In this document: piece after piece, positions 23,432 through 35,221 of the stretch
How the letters are laid out: each line of letters begins with the position of its first letter
How positions within the stretch are numbered: position 1 is the stretch's first letter
Assembly (NCBI GenBank): GCA_030704615.1
Contig: CM060734.1
Coordinates: 12,092,001-12,156,000 of the forward strand
Source of the DNA: Takakia lepidozioides
Lineage: Eukaryota; Streptophyta; Takakiopsida; Takakiales; Takakiaceae
DNA length: 64,000 nt
Direction: 5' to 3'
Position numbers and translations under genes: made by a program
Notes under the pieces: generated by a model
The model's database searches: none
What the model was told of the DNA's origin: nothing
What the model saw: only the letters and a program-made list of their open reading frames with translations

Positions 23432-24655
23432 TAAGCGTTAGATGATCTCCTGATAGTCCAAGAAATTCACTAGGAATTTAGAATATGATGCAAATAGCCT
23501 ACTGGCATCTCTCCGAATATTCATCAATAGGTAATCATAGCCCAATAAACAAAAGGCAGGACGATTGAGTTGGCAGGGTTAGTCAGTGATTCTCGAACAA
23601 TCCTATTTTGTTTTTTGTTGGCAGTTTATCTACCAGAAAATCTAACAAATGAAAACTTTCAGCCAAGGTGGCAACAAGGCAGGGTGTGAGGTAGGTGTGA
23701 CCTTCTCTCTTCCTCCCCCCCGGACAACTTGGGTTCACAGTATTAATTTGAGGAACTGAGAAACATTTTGTGTTGATGCTGACGGTAAGTAGACCAAGTG
23801 ACTCGGATCTTGGGACGATTACAATTACGATGGGAAGGCGGCGCGAGGATCCGTTTTACAAAAGATAGAAGGATGCCAGACCACCATTTCTAGACATAAG
23901 TGGAAGAACGAGTTGCATATAGCAATAAAGTATTTAATAGTTTATCTTTATATTTTAATTATTTTTAAAGTTATTTTTAGTATTCATCTTTTTAGTCATA
24001 ACCTAAACTTATTAGAATCATTAAAAGTTATATTACTGTATGAATTAAATCAACACATGTTTACTATTAAAATAATAATAAAATATTCAAAATTTAACTT
24101 TTATACAACCAGTCACTTGTAACTACACAATGCTCTTAAACATGTAACAATCAAGTATATTATATATATATATTCAAAGATCTATCACACAACATTCAGT
24201 CTCACTTTCATTTTCTAAACATCTAAAGATCGGACATGTAACAATCTGATTCTAAGTATTTCAATCTATTTTTTTCTTTCTACTGTAATTAATTAAGAGA
24301 GTCGGACTATAGGCAATTTTGTCAAAAACTGCGGAAGATGTACAGATATGTTGGAAGATGCTAAGCGAGATCATGAGAGACTTGAAAACTCTAAAAGAAA
24401 AGAAAATTTCCTAAGGGAAAAAAAATAAAAAAATACTATAATAAATGTATCAACTTTAGTCATTATATTTATGAATCACATATACTATTTATTGGTATGT
24501 ACCGACAAAATTGGTAGGTTGTCATCATTTATTATAATTAAAACAAAAACTTTATTTTCGATAAATGTTCATACATCCATTTGTAATGCACTGACATCCT
24601 TTTTTGAAATAAACCTTTACGTGTTAGTACCTATGTTAAAAATAGAAAAATAGTA
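23432..24655. other. AT-rich DNA without a gene
   Basis: From about 23.9 kb onward the composition shifts sharply to A+T and continues to about 28.2 kb. Short frames present are low-complexity. No gene or RNA was found. Confidence 0.5.
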
Positions 24656-25795
24656 AGATATTATTTATAACTGCCCTTAGGACTCCTTGAGATTGCCCTA
24701 AGGGAGAAAAAATAGAAATATGTAAATTATTATTTATAATTTCCCTTAGGACTGCTTAGGGCGGCCCTAAAGAGTCCTAAGAGGGGGGAAATGAAAACAT
24801 ACATATTATTATTTATAATTACCCTTAGGATTCTTAGGACAGTCCTAAGGAGTCATAAGAGGAAAAAAATGGAAAGACATAAATATTTGTCCTTAAGACC
24901 CGTTTAGGCAGCCTAAGGGGTTATAAGAGGAGGAGAATGGAAACATATAAATTATTATCTATAATTGCCCTTATGACTCCTTAGGGCGGGTTTAAGGAGT
25001 CCTAAGAGGGGGAAAATATAGATATATAAATTATAGGAAAATAAAAACATATACGTTATTATTTATAATTACTCTTATGACTTCTTAGGATAGTCCTCAT
25101 GAGTCCTAAGACGAGAAAAATGGAAAGACATAAATATTTGTCCTTAAGACCCGTTTAGGCAACCTAAGGAGTTATAAGAGGGGGAAAATGGAACATATAA
25201 TTATTATCCATAGTTGCCTTAGGACTCTTTATGATTGCCTAAGGAGTCCTAAGAGGGGAAAATAGAAATATATAAATTATTATTATAATTGCCCTTAGAA
25301 CTCCTTAGGGCCGCCCTAAGCAGTCCTAAGAGAGGGGAAAATGAAAACATATAAACTATTATTTATAATTATCCTTAGGGCTTCTTAGGACAGTCCTAAG
25401 GAGTCCTAAGAGGAGAAATGGAAAGACATAAATAATTGCCCTTAAGACCCGTTTAGGCAACCTAAGGGGTTATAAGAGGGGGAAAATGGAAACGTATAAA
25501 TTATTATTTATAATTGCGCTTAGGACTCCTCAGGACGGCCCTAAGGAGTCCTAAGAGAGGGGAAAATAAAAACGTATAAATTATTATTTATAATTACCCT
25601 TAGGGCTTCATAGGACAGTCCTAAGGAGTCATAAGATGAGAAAAATGGAAAGACATAAATAATTGCCCTTAAGACCCGTTTAGACAACCTAAGAGGTTAT
25701 AAGAGGGGGAAAATAGAAACATATAAATTATTATTTATAATTGCCCTTAGGACTCCTTAGGGCCGTCCTAAGGAGTCCTAAGAAGGGGAAAATTG
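24656..25795. repeat. CCTTAGG palindromic tandem array
   Basis: About fifteen units of roughly 75 bp each hold a dyad such as CTTAGGGCGGCCCTAAGG flanked by GGACTC and GAGTCC, then A/G-rich AAGAGGGGAAAAT and ATAAATTATTATTTATAATT. A variant unit (TTAAGACCCGTTTAGGCA) recurs at about 24895, 25143, 25442 and 25671, so unit types follow a higher-order pattern of three to four. Confidence 0.85.
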
Positions 25796-26780
25796 ATACT
25801 TCTTTTCAATAGTTTCATTTGTCTTTGTTCTTCACTTTTGGTTCTCTGTTTATGTTTCTTTCTAATTTCTATTCTTTGTGTGAGTTTTTCGATAGAATAG
25901 AACTTTCTCTTCTTTTTTTCTCTTTCATTCTGTTGTCTTTTTTTCCTTTGAAAACTCTATAAATATGCAGAACGAGGGTCATTTCCTTCACTTTCTTCTA
26001 CAAGCAAGCTTTTTATATAGAATAGAATTGTCTCTCAATTCTGCTCCTTTACCATCGTTTGTGTTTCTTCTTTGCTTCTGTTGTTTGTTTATGTTTCTTT
26101 GTTCTCTTGGTTCTGTGGCAAAATAGAACTGTCTCTTCTCAGTAGCCCTCATTTGTTTTTTTCTTTCACTTTCTGTTCTTTGTTTATGTTTCTTTCTAAT
26201 CTCTGTTCTTTGTACTTTTGTGTGAGTTGTTCAGCGGAATAGAACTTTCTATTCGTTCTTTCTCTTTCCTCTTTGTTTGTGTTTCTTCTTTGCTTTTGTT
26301 GTTTGTTTATGTTGCTTTGTTCTTTCGGTTCTGTGGCAAAATGAACTGTCTCCTAGTTCTAGTTCTAAGTAGCCTTCATTTGTTTTTTCCTTTGCTTTTT
26401 GTTCTTTGTTTATGTTTCTTTCCGATCTCTATTCTTTGTATTTCTATGTGAATTGTACAGCAAAATAGAACTTTCCATTCTTTCTTTCTCTTCGTTCTTT
26501 ATCTTTCGTTTTGTTTTGTTCCTCTTCGTTTGTCTTTCTTCTTTGCTTCTGTTGTTTGTTTATGTTTCTTTGTTCTTTCGGTTCTGTGGCAAAATAGAAA
26601 TGTCTCGTAGTTCTTCTGAGTAGCCTTCATTTGTTTTTTTCTTTCACTTTCTGTGTTTGTTTATGTTTCTTGTTTTATCTCTGTTCTTTGTATTTCTGTG
26701 TGAGTTGCTCAGCGGAATAAAACTTTCTTTTTTTTCTTTCTCTTCGTTCTTTCTCTTTCGTTTCGTTTTCTTCTATCATA
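25796..26780. repeat. T-rich tandem array, about 220-250 bp period
   Basis: TCTGTGGCAAAATAGAA recurs near 26111, 26330 and 26583, within blocks of TTTGTTTATGTTTCTTT and TGTGAGTTGTTCAGC. The hydrophobic peptides predicted here come from T-rich low complexity and are not genes. The array directly abuts the CCTTAGG array. Confidence 0.7.
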
Positions 26781-28925
26781 TTTGACACACTATCAGATAA
26801 CTACCAAAACCACTATCTTATATTTCCAAGAAATCATCAAAATTCATTACACTGTGATTATGCCACTTTAAATGTTACATCATAATCTATAGTGTATATG
26901 ATATTCAAGCATGATATCAATATAGTATATACAACTTAGAGAAAATAAATAAATAATTATAATCAGAATTATATATCTAATATATATAAGTATATAAAAT
27001 GTTTATAGTATATTAAATAAATAAATTTAATAATAAAGTAAATATATTTTAAAATCTAGCTATAATCTAACGACGTTGCTACATAAATCAACTATCATTC
27101 TATCCATCAACGAGTCAATTATCATTCCATCCATTATCATAAATCAATCATTATTAGTTACAATCATGTGTTATTTTTACTTACTACATAATTATTTATT
27201 CATATCACTTTATATCTTACCATTACATTTTCATATTTCAAATTTAAAATCTTAAATATTTATATTATTTATTTAAAAGAACTAAAATTATAATATATTT
27301 ATTTATTTAAACATAATGATATATATTATATATTATAAAATAAAATATATTATCAATTTATATCATGCTTTCAATGTCAGATTCATCATTCCAATTTAAA
27401 TCTAATCAATCAAGTTATCTATCATATTACATCTCAAAAACTTCAAATATTTCAAATATACTATTTATATTAACTAATTTATGTAACGAATAATAATTAA
27501 TATAATATATATTAAATACTTTAAATTAAATCTATATATAATATATAATGTATAATACTATATTATATCATGTTTTCAACCTCAGATTTCATCATTTCAA
27601 TAAATTCAAAATCCATTCAATCATATTATATTTCAAAATCTCCAATTTTTTTAACCTTTATGGTTAGTCTTGAAGGCCTTTTGGGCCATAATTTTGTATG
27701 CTATAATGGATAGCTATAAGGGTTCGAATCCCTATACAATTTTTTTTCTTTTTTTGGAAAACCAGTGCTGAAACCAGTCCATCGTTAGAATAAATGTAAA
27801 AAATATGTTAAAGTTTATCGTCTTCGTCATGGTTGACCGATTTGTTTTCCTGCTCTATGAAATCCTTAGAGCGGCTTAGAACGTTATAAGGGATCCTTAC
27901 AACGAGTAAATAGCAATTTAGTTTTTTTAAAAGTTTTTTAAAGTTTTTTTTTCCCCAATTTAAGAGATCCTTACATTGGCTCCAAGGGATCATTAGAACA
28001 AATGTAATAAATATGTTAGGGTTTTTCTTCTTGGTCATAGTTGACTGTTGAGGCCGTATGGCACCCTTTGAGATTTAACTCTTCTTCCCCTTCAATAATT
28101 CAACTATTAACAATATAGTTATTTGGCTAAAAATAATGTGATTTTTGGCTAAAATATATTAGGGTTTAGCCAGAACTTGTCGACGTGGCCTTCTGTCTTG
28201 ACGAGAAACAAAAACTTGGCACTAGCTGGCATCCTAACTAGTACGTGCTGTCCGAGAGTTGCATACTAAGTTAATCTGCGTTCTACTTTTTGACTTACTA
28301 TGATAAATGTAGTCCTGCCATTGCATAAAAGCCTCGTACTTGTGTTATTAAAACAAATACCACTCCATTACTGTTGCGAATAGTTGACTAGTATACGTAC
28401 CATCAGTATACTCATTGCCAAGCTGCAGTCCGTGTTAATCAAAATCAAAATTACAGACACCCAATCGATAGTTTTGTTTACTGTGATATCGTTGGGAACT
28501 ATCCCCCCTGCCGCTCTACACTCCGTCCACATAATCCTGTTACAATACATTAACATTAACATTAACAACATAATTTATCTCGCAACTCGTACCATCATTG
28601 TGGATTGTTCAATGCCTTCAAGTCGACTGCTTTGTACCAACTCATCCCAAGTTGCTTTTGGTAGCCACAAATGTTTTTGTGGGTCGTCCAGACTTGTTGT
28701 GGGTAACGTAGTGCGGTGCATCGCTCGCCCAACAAGCAAGCGATTGTGCTCGCTTAGCTGTTGAGTCACGTGGGTTATTTTTTTCAATAAAGCCAGGGTT
28801 TGGCTTAAATGATGTATCATTAGCTTTGTGGAAAAGTATTGTTTAAGGTTGCTAGAATCTCACAAAATATTAGCACTTGATGGAGAAATGATGTTGCAGA
28901 TTGCATTATTATAATTCATGCATGG
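26781..28925. other. AT-rich spacer
   Basis: Extremely A+T-rich to about 28.1 kb. A GGTTCGAATCC at about 27723 resembles a tRNA T-loop but the rest of a tRNA is missing. A minus-strand frame at 28575-28820 contains a protein-like stretch (KHLWLPKATWDELVQS) that I do not recognise. Confidence 0.4.
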
Positions 28926-28926
28926 C

Positions 28927-29110
28927 TGGCTTCTACCGAAGCTCAGTTGGATAGTAAACTGGGTGCCACCAAGTGAGTCTGGGTTCAAATCCTGCTACCA
29001 CCCGGTTGCCCGGTTACCCCAGTTATACTAACTGGAGTTGGTTATGTAACACCAGAGATTAAGTAAGCAGTCAGTCAGTGAGTCACTAATCCACAGCCGC
29101 ATTTGTGACC
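28927..29110 (+). mobile_element. tRNA-like SINE or tRNA pseudogene
   Basis: AAGCTCAGTTGGATAG (A-box-like, about 28940) and GGGTTCAAATCCTG (B-box-like, about 28981) are spaced as in a tRNA, but no complete cloverleaf forms. The body is unlike the SINE at 7.2 kb, so it would be a separate family. Confidence 0.5.
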
Positions 29111-29202
29111 TAAACCATAAATCACGGGTCTTCAATAGTGGAGGGCGGCAGCGCCCGTGCGCCGGCAAATTAAAGGGCCACCCTCTGCTCACGTCACCCG
29201 GT

Positions 29203-29346
29203 ACCGCAGCCTAATTAGTGAGTTGGCCACAGCTTAGTGGGATTTGTAGTGTAAACAGGGGTATGGTTAGGAGTAAGTGGGAGGGATTAGTGATAAGCAA
29301 ATCGTGCGGTTTTGTACTGTGCACAAGGACACGCGGCGCGCAGCGC
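29203..29346 (+). repeat. Second copy of the DGNHR-gene 5' flank
   Basis: About 145 bp match the reverse complement of 1885-2045, from CAGCCTAATTAGTGAGTTGG to AAGGACACGCGGCGCGCAG. The match stops shortly before the place where the other locus begins its coding sequence, and no related coding sequence follows here. Confidence 0.75.
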
Positions 29347-32210
29347 GAGTGTTTGCCACGTGCCAGAGGTGCGTTGGTGGAGCCGTCAAAGTATTATTAT
29401 TTTGCCGTTTTCTGGTTTCCCGCCCGGCGCCGCCATCATGCGCTCCCTGCGGGATGCTTGTGATGGGAACGAGTTCCCAGAAAACATCGCTGGAGTCACG
29501 CTGACAGAGCGCATTAGTGAGCGCGGATGAGTGTTTAGTGAGGACACGTTGAGAGTGTGAGTAGGGTACAGTAAACGCCAGCCATGTCTGCATGTCTTTT
29601 AACCCTTAAACGCCCAGTGCCATGGTTTGACTTTTTCAGAAAACATGACCCCTCTAGTGAAAAAAAGGTGTAACTTTCAGAAAATTAACTGTTTAAAGAA
29701 CTTGACAGTATAAGGAAAAATGAGAAAGCTGAAACGTTGTAGCCGGTGATTGTTTTGATCCATGGATGTGGTGCATCATGGCAAAAGTTTAGGATTGAGA
29801 ATTTAATCAAGTCAGTACAAGGTCGGTCATTCATCTAGTCTTCAGAGAGCAAGGACTTCGGCATTTGAGGGCACAATTCATCACACCATCGCCCATCTCT
29901 CTCACATCTGTGCATGTTATAACGAAACATGGCACTATAGTAAGTACCCCACTTGGCAGTCACGCATAACCATTGTCAACTGAAATCAATAAAAACTTGA
30001 CATTATGACGCAGAGAAAACTTGCCCAGAGATTAACTTACAAGTAGCTTGTTGAGCACCCAACACCAGACAAAAGCGAGCTGATGATTGATGCAGAGGCA
30101 TGCACATTGAGGGGTGGTGAGGGAAGGCACACTGCCCCCAAGCATGAAATGGGGGGAAAGCTGCAGCACACAGTAACTTATGTCAGTGTAGCAGGTAGGA
30201 TCGGAGGAGAAGGCATATTCTACACACCCACACAGTCTTCTAGGCAGCATTCAGTCTTCTTCCAGTCTTCTACTTGCAGGAAGTGTACCATGAGCACAGG
30301 GGTGGGGCAGTGCGCAGGGGTTATGTGGGTCAGGCTATACGTAGATCACTATAGGGGCCGTTGAGAATCAAAGCTCCACCATAGTCAGAGGGAGTGCCGG
30401 CCCGAATGTATGTCCTATGACGTTTAACATTTTTTAACGCCATCACGTTAACTTTATGTTGCATACCCACCTGGTGCCCCCTTTATGTTGCAGTCCCTAC
30501 AAGATCCCCATCTGGGCTTTGGTGTTTTAGCTTCCGCCCTTCTTTGCATCCAATGTATCGATCCTCCTGGTATTAAATATTTTCCCACACCTTGGGAGCC
30601 GCCTGCCTGGGTATCAGCAAGTGTTGGCGAGTAATGAAGGGACCTTCTACTTCGCTTCTCTTTGGTTTTTGCAGTTGGGGTTCATCTCCATCTCTGGCCT
30701 CGAATCTCCTATAACCTCCACTCTGTAGAGAGGGTACCGGGACAAATGTTTATATGAAAGGTCAGCCATATGGAAATTATGCAGAAGAAGCAAAAAGAAA
30801 ATGTTAGGAGTGTAGATAAGAGGTACAGAGGGTTGGAAGAAAGGTGAAATAACATATGCTGTATAGCGCAACAAATCTTTGTCATGTTCTATCCGCCCGC
30901 TTATTAATCATTGTGTATTGTCAACTTCCTTTTACTAGATCTCACCCTACATTGCAACACTGCTTGGTCTCCGAGTTTGGATTCCCCTTGAGAATAGTGC
31001 CTTCAACTATTTCCAATTCTACTGGGATTTAGAAAACTCTACAGCTTATCTCGGGGATTCGATCACTGCCGCGCCAAGTGGAGCTAAATTAGACATTTTC
31101 CTTTTATTAATATAAACTATGATCAGCTACATCATATTTCTCCACAGTTTTATAAAGACGCTATGTTTTTATTTTTTTATTTTTCACAAACAGGGGACGG
31201 AGGCAATGTTTTTCTTTTGAAATTCGGAAAAAAGCCCGAGTAGCTACAGAGTTTTGCAAAAACTAGGCGTACGTTCTGTTCATCCATTCAAATTAGGATA
31301 GAATCATCCACATCCATAACTTTTTTTTGGGGGAGAAATTTGACGATTTCATTCATTAAAGAAAGAATCTTCGACAGAATATTATTTTTTATTTTTTGAG
31401 GTCGCAATTTGGCGAAAATTCGCCAAATAAAAAACCGAAGGACGGAGGCCCTGGAGAACTTTATTGAATTGCTCATTATTGAAAGGAAAAAATTAAACCC
31501 TTTGCGTGCCCTTAGGCTGCCATAAGGCATAGCTCACGGAAGGCCGTGCCGGATAACTTAGGAACCATATTCATAAGACCCGATGTAAAACCTTGGGAGA
31601 TAGCATGCCATGAAGGGCCAGTATCCCACAACTATGACCATAGCAGAAATAGACTTAAACTGGTTGGGACCCAGAACCAAGAAACTGAAGCGATTTTAAT
31701 CTGGAAAGCTAAAAACCGACAAGCAGGGGCCTGGAGGCCGAGAGGGAGATGGCTAGAAAGAGACCAGGGGCTTGAGAGGGGAGGAGACCTGGGAGGAGTG
31801 GGGCAGGAAGAGGAGAGGGGCAATTGAAATATGAAAGAGAGAGGTAGGGTCAACGAAAGGGTGACGCTATTATCTTATAAAGAGAAGCGTTTTTATATCG
31901 TGAATAAACAAGTAGACTAGGCCAGATCGGACCCCTGCTACTTTATTCTCTGATCCCAGACAACCCATCATTTCAAGATTTTATGTTCTCGGGGATTGTG
32001 CCAAAAGAGATGATGATCATTGCTTTAGGGTTAAAGCTGAAAGTAGCTGAGTAGGTGACCAACCCGAAAGGAAGTCCTAAATAAGGAATTGAACCCGGAA
32101 ACGCCAATTTCCCGGGAAGTTGCTTAGGGAAACGGGAACACGTTCCCGTTTCTACCGCGTGGTCTGGTCAGCGTCGCGGAAGTCAGCCCACGCGGTCAGT
32201 TAGAGCGTAA
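29347..32210. other. Spacer without a recognised gene
   Basis: No conserved frame, RNA or transposon end could be assigned. Many short frames overlap in opposite directions. Confidence 0.4.
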
Positions 32211-32652
32211 GAGCATCCCCACTCTACGCCTGTATGGACCCCTGCACCCGTACTTCTCGTAAAATCGCCGCCAAACGTACCCTTGCCCCGCTACCCTATA
32301 CGCCGTTCAGGGCGGGCACTGAACCGCCTCTCTTTCACTGTATCCGTGCACGATATTCAGTCCCTGAACCCGTCCCTGAACCTGAGTCGTCCCAACCAAG
32401 GAGATGTCAGAGCGCACCTCCACGCCTCTCGCTTCCAATCCTGCATTGAAGGCAGGCGATGGGTCCCAAACGTGATATGAGAACATCGCTGGAAACTCCA
32501 GCAAGGCAGGAACATACGATGCAGGGGCGTAACAAGGGGCATGGGTGTGGCTACGAGCAGTTGACCCCTTCACACACCTTTCGAGAGTCCTGAACCAACC
32601 CCTTCACAATAGATGTCGAGGGGCCATTTCAGTGAGAAGGGTGGGGATGCTC
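32211..32652. mobile_element. Tourist-like MITE 1, 442 bp, TAA TSD
   Basis: Terminal inverted repeats GAGCATCCCCAC and GTGGGGATGCTC are flanked by TAA on both sides (32208-32210 and 32653-32655). A 3-bp TAA/TTA duplication is typical of PIF/Harbinger elements and their MITEs. No transposase is present. Confidence 0.8.
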
Positions 32653-32655
32653 TAA

Positions 32656-33039
32656 GAGCATGCCCAGCAGGCGCTCTATCTGGGGCGCTATCGTCAACAT
32701 AGCGCGGCCACCGAGATCGCGCATCCCCAGCAGCACTTTCACGCGCTTCAAAATGGTGAGCCTCACCAAAAATCGTCGCACTCCCGCGCTATCTTCCTGC
32801 CCATTGGTGTGTGGCATTCTCCGCTACCTACAGCTCAGCCTCACACATAATGACGAGTGGCGGGACAGGCGGCGGGGCCCACGGTCACCTCAGCCTGCGC
32901 CATTACTCCACTTCGGTTATGGTGCGTTGCTGCTGAGGCTCTTGCCAGCAGACGCGCTATCTAACTTGCCTGCCTCACCATATGCCTCACGAGCATGGTG
33001 ATAGCGCGGCAGTTTAGTGAGCCTCTGCTGGGCATGCTC
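32656..33039. mobile_element. Tourist-like MITE 2, 384 bp, TAA TSD
   Basis: Fifteen-base terminal inverted repeats, GAGCATGCCCAGCAG and CTGCTGGGCATGCTC, are flanked by TAA at 32653-32655 and 33040-33042. The left TAA is also the right duplication of MITE 1, so the two are head-to-tail with only three bases between. The terminal GAGCAT.CCCA is shared with MITE 1. The ORF inside (32660-33001) starts within the terminus and is not a gene. Confidence 0.85.
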
Positions 33040-33042
33040 TAA

Positions 33043-34367
33043 TAAGTTGGCGGAAGTGGCGCGGTAAACATATGAAACGGCCGGGCCACGAACAATCAGC
33101 GCCGCCTGGCGGCGGCCGCTGCGGGCGGCTGGGCGGCGCTGCTACGTGACAGCGTAAGGTAGCGCCATGTTTGGGAGGCCTTTCCACCTGGCTGCAGTTG
33201 GTGGGCTGCGTGTTGATGCTCACGTCCACGTGGCCTGTGTGGCTCCACAGCGCACGCACACGCATCAGGGCAGACAAGGCAGGCAAGCAGCAGACATGGC
33301 CAAACGTTGGTGAGTGTGGAGTTGGCGCTTTATTGAGGGGGGCGTGGATTTGGTCCGGTGTGGTCTTCATCATCCACATGTTGGTCTGGATTTGGGGGCA
33401 GATCTCACCCTAATTCATCTCGTATTATGTTGATTTACCTGAGCAACATTTAAGGTTGCGTGACTTCTACAGTAACTTAGATCTTTTTTTGGATACAGTT
33501 TTGCTTTTGGCGAATTGATGAAGCGTTTGAAATGAGCGCAGTCGCATGCCAAAATCTAGCCGAGCATGAGCATAACGAATCTTGTCTCACGAGGGCGAAC
33601 TGGCACTGTTCCTCGTCCAGTGCGTAGGCAACGCTGAGGTTGGTAGTGTTTGTAGTTTGTACCCGGCCCGGGTTGTGAAGCCTTAAACGGAAGGATTGGG
33701 CAAGCAAGAGCCCACAAGCGAATAAAGAAAACATTGAGAATGTGGCAGAGATTGTGGGTGGGTTAGTTAGAAAGGCAAAGGGGGCGGTCATTAGAGTAGT
33801 TCAAAAGACGTCATAACTGACTGGCACATGCACTAACCGAGTCACTAACCAGCACTTTAAGACTGAGAGCGCCGCATGTAGTTACAACAATCTGGCCACA
33901 TCTACGCGCGCGCTCCCCTGCCACCGCCCCGTTCACGCCGCGGTTCACCGCGCGGCCATCTATCAGGGCAATAGCCAGAGGTTTCCCCGGTGACTCCCCT
34001 CATGTGGAAAGGACAGATCATCCATTGACTCGACAGTTCAGCGAAGGGCCCACCCGTCAAGACGCGGCGGGCCGGGTCGGGCGGGGGCACGAGGGGTTCG
34101 GGCAGTGGGGATACGAGGGCGGGCCGGGACTCCACTGGGTCGAGAATACCGGGATTCGGGATCGCGGGTGCCAGCAATCCCCGCCGGTGAGGATTCAGGA
34201 GGTTGACGCGGTTTGGGGGGGGGGGGGGGGGGGGGGATTATTATCACCCATCTGCCCACCGCCCTCGCTTCCTAATACGACCTTAATCCTAGCATGGCTG
34301 TGAGCGACTTGATGGGGGGGGGGACAGAATCAGCTTGCTTGTATGTGACTCGTCTGACTATCGAAAC
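33043..34367. other. GC-rich spacer with a 22-G run
   Basis: A homopolymer of about 22 G lies at 34215-34236, with a shorter run at 34314-34323. A minus-strand frame at 33477-33791 has one hydrophobic segment but no recognisable family. No gene is called. Confidence 0.4.
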
Positions 34368-34370
34368 TAA

Positions 34371-35218
34371 GGCCCGCTTTACACTAGGGCCCAAGCCCAA
34401 GCCCAAGTGATAATGGAGCACTCCCATTGGCGGAGGCCTGAAAATTGGGCCCAACGGCTTTACACTACGGCCCGAGCCCAAGAAAATGGAAGTGGGTCAT
34501 TTGCCTACATGGCACAAGTTTTGGCGCCAACTACCCTCTTAAAATGGAGACCCAAGTCTCAGCTCTTGGGCCCAAGAAGTTTGGTATTAAAATAGACTAT
34601 TTTTGTGCGATCATGATTGTTTGATCATGACCCTTGAAGTTGGCCCAAGACCAGCCTAAGCAGGGTTTTTTTTCCATTTTGGCTAAGAAGCGTAGATGGC
34701 TACAAAATTTGAAGGCTAAGTGCAAAGGTGGCAATGACATAGATGCTTAGCTAAAAATCAACTGGCTACAGGCTATTTCATTTGCATGCAATATGGCGAT
34801 TTGAGCCCACTCACAATCTGAAATCTAAAATAATTAATCAAAGAAGTCCAAAGATGGCCAGCAAAAACCATAGCCTCAATTTCAAATAGCAAGGGTCCAG
34901 GTCATGCTCCATGGCGAGCTCTCCACTGTTGATCGCGCAATGGGGCGACAGCCGCTAGATGTAGGGCTGTGGGGAGCGTGTATTTCTGGCGCAATATGCA
35001 TGTTCCCCTGGAGCTTTCTGGCACCAGCCCGTGCGCGCGCCCCTATTTTCTGGCGCATTTTTTGTTTTTTTTCCCAGGATTTTACATAGGGCTGTCGCAG
35101 CCCTTTGTTTTTTGTCGCTTTTAGGCTCCATTTCGCCTAAAAAAGAAGCGCTGAGCCCAAGAGTGGTAGAAATTGGGCCCAGGATTTCTTGGGCTTGGGC
35201 CCTAGTGTAAAGAGGCCC
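34371..35218. mobile_element. TIR element of 848 bp, TAA TSD
   Basis: The left end GG[CG]CC.CTTTACACTAGGG and GCCCAAGCCCAAG recur inverted at the right end (CTTGGGCTTGGGCCCTAGTG). TAA flanks both sides (34368-34370 and 35219-35221), as in PIF/Harbinger elements. A third, inner copy of the terminus (GGCTTTACACTACGGCCC) starts at about 34459. No transposase is present. Confidence 0.8.
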
Positions 35219-35221
35219 TAA

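Noticed and set aside
26218-26623. Hydrophobic ORFs suggesting membrane proteins
   Set aside because: Products of a T-rich tandem array; Phe/Leu-rich by composition.
27690-27745. Possible tRNA gene with GGTTCGAATCC
   Set aside because: Too little sequence between the A-like and B boxes; no acceptor or anticodon stem.
32660-33001. 113-codon ORF
   Set aside because: Starts inside the terminal repeat of a MITE and spans the element; no domain.
33477-33791. Minus-strand 104-codon ORF with one hydrophobic segment
   Set aside because: No signal peptide pattern, family or conserved context that I can support.
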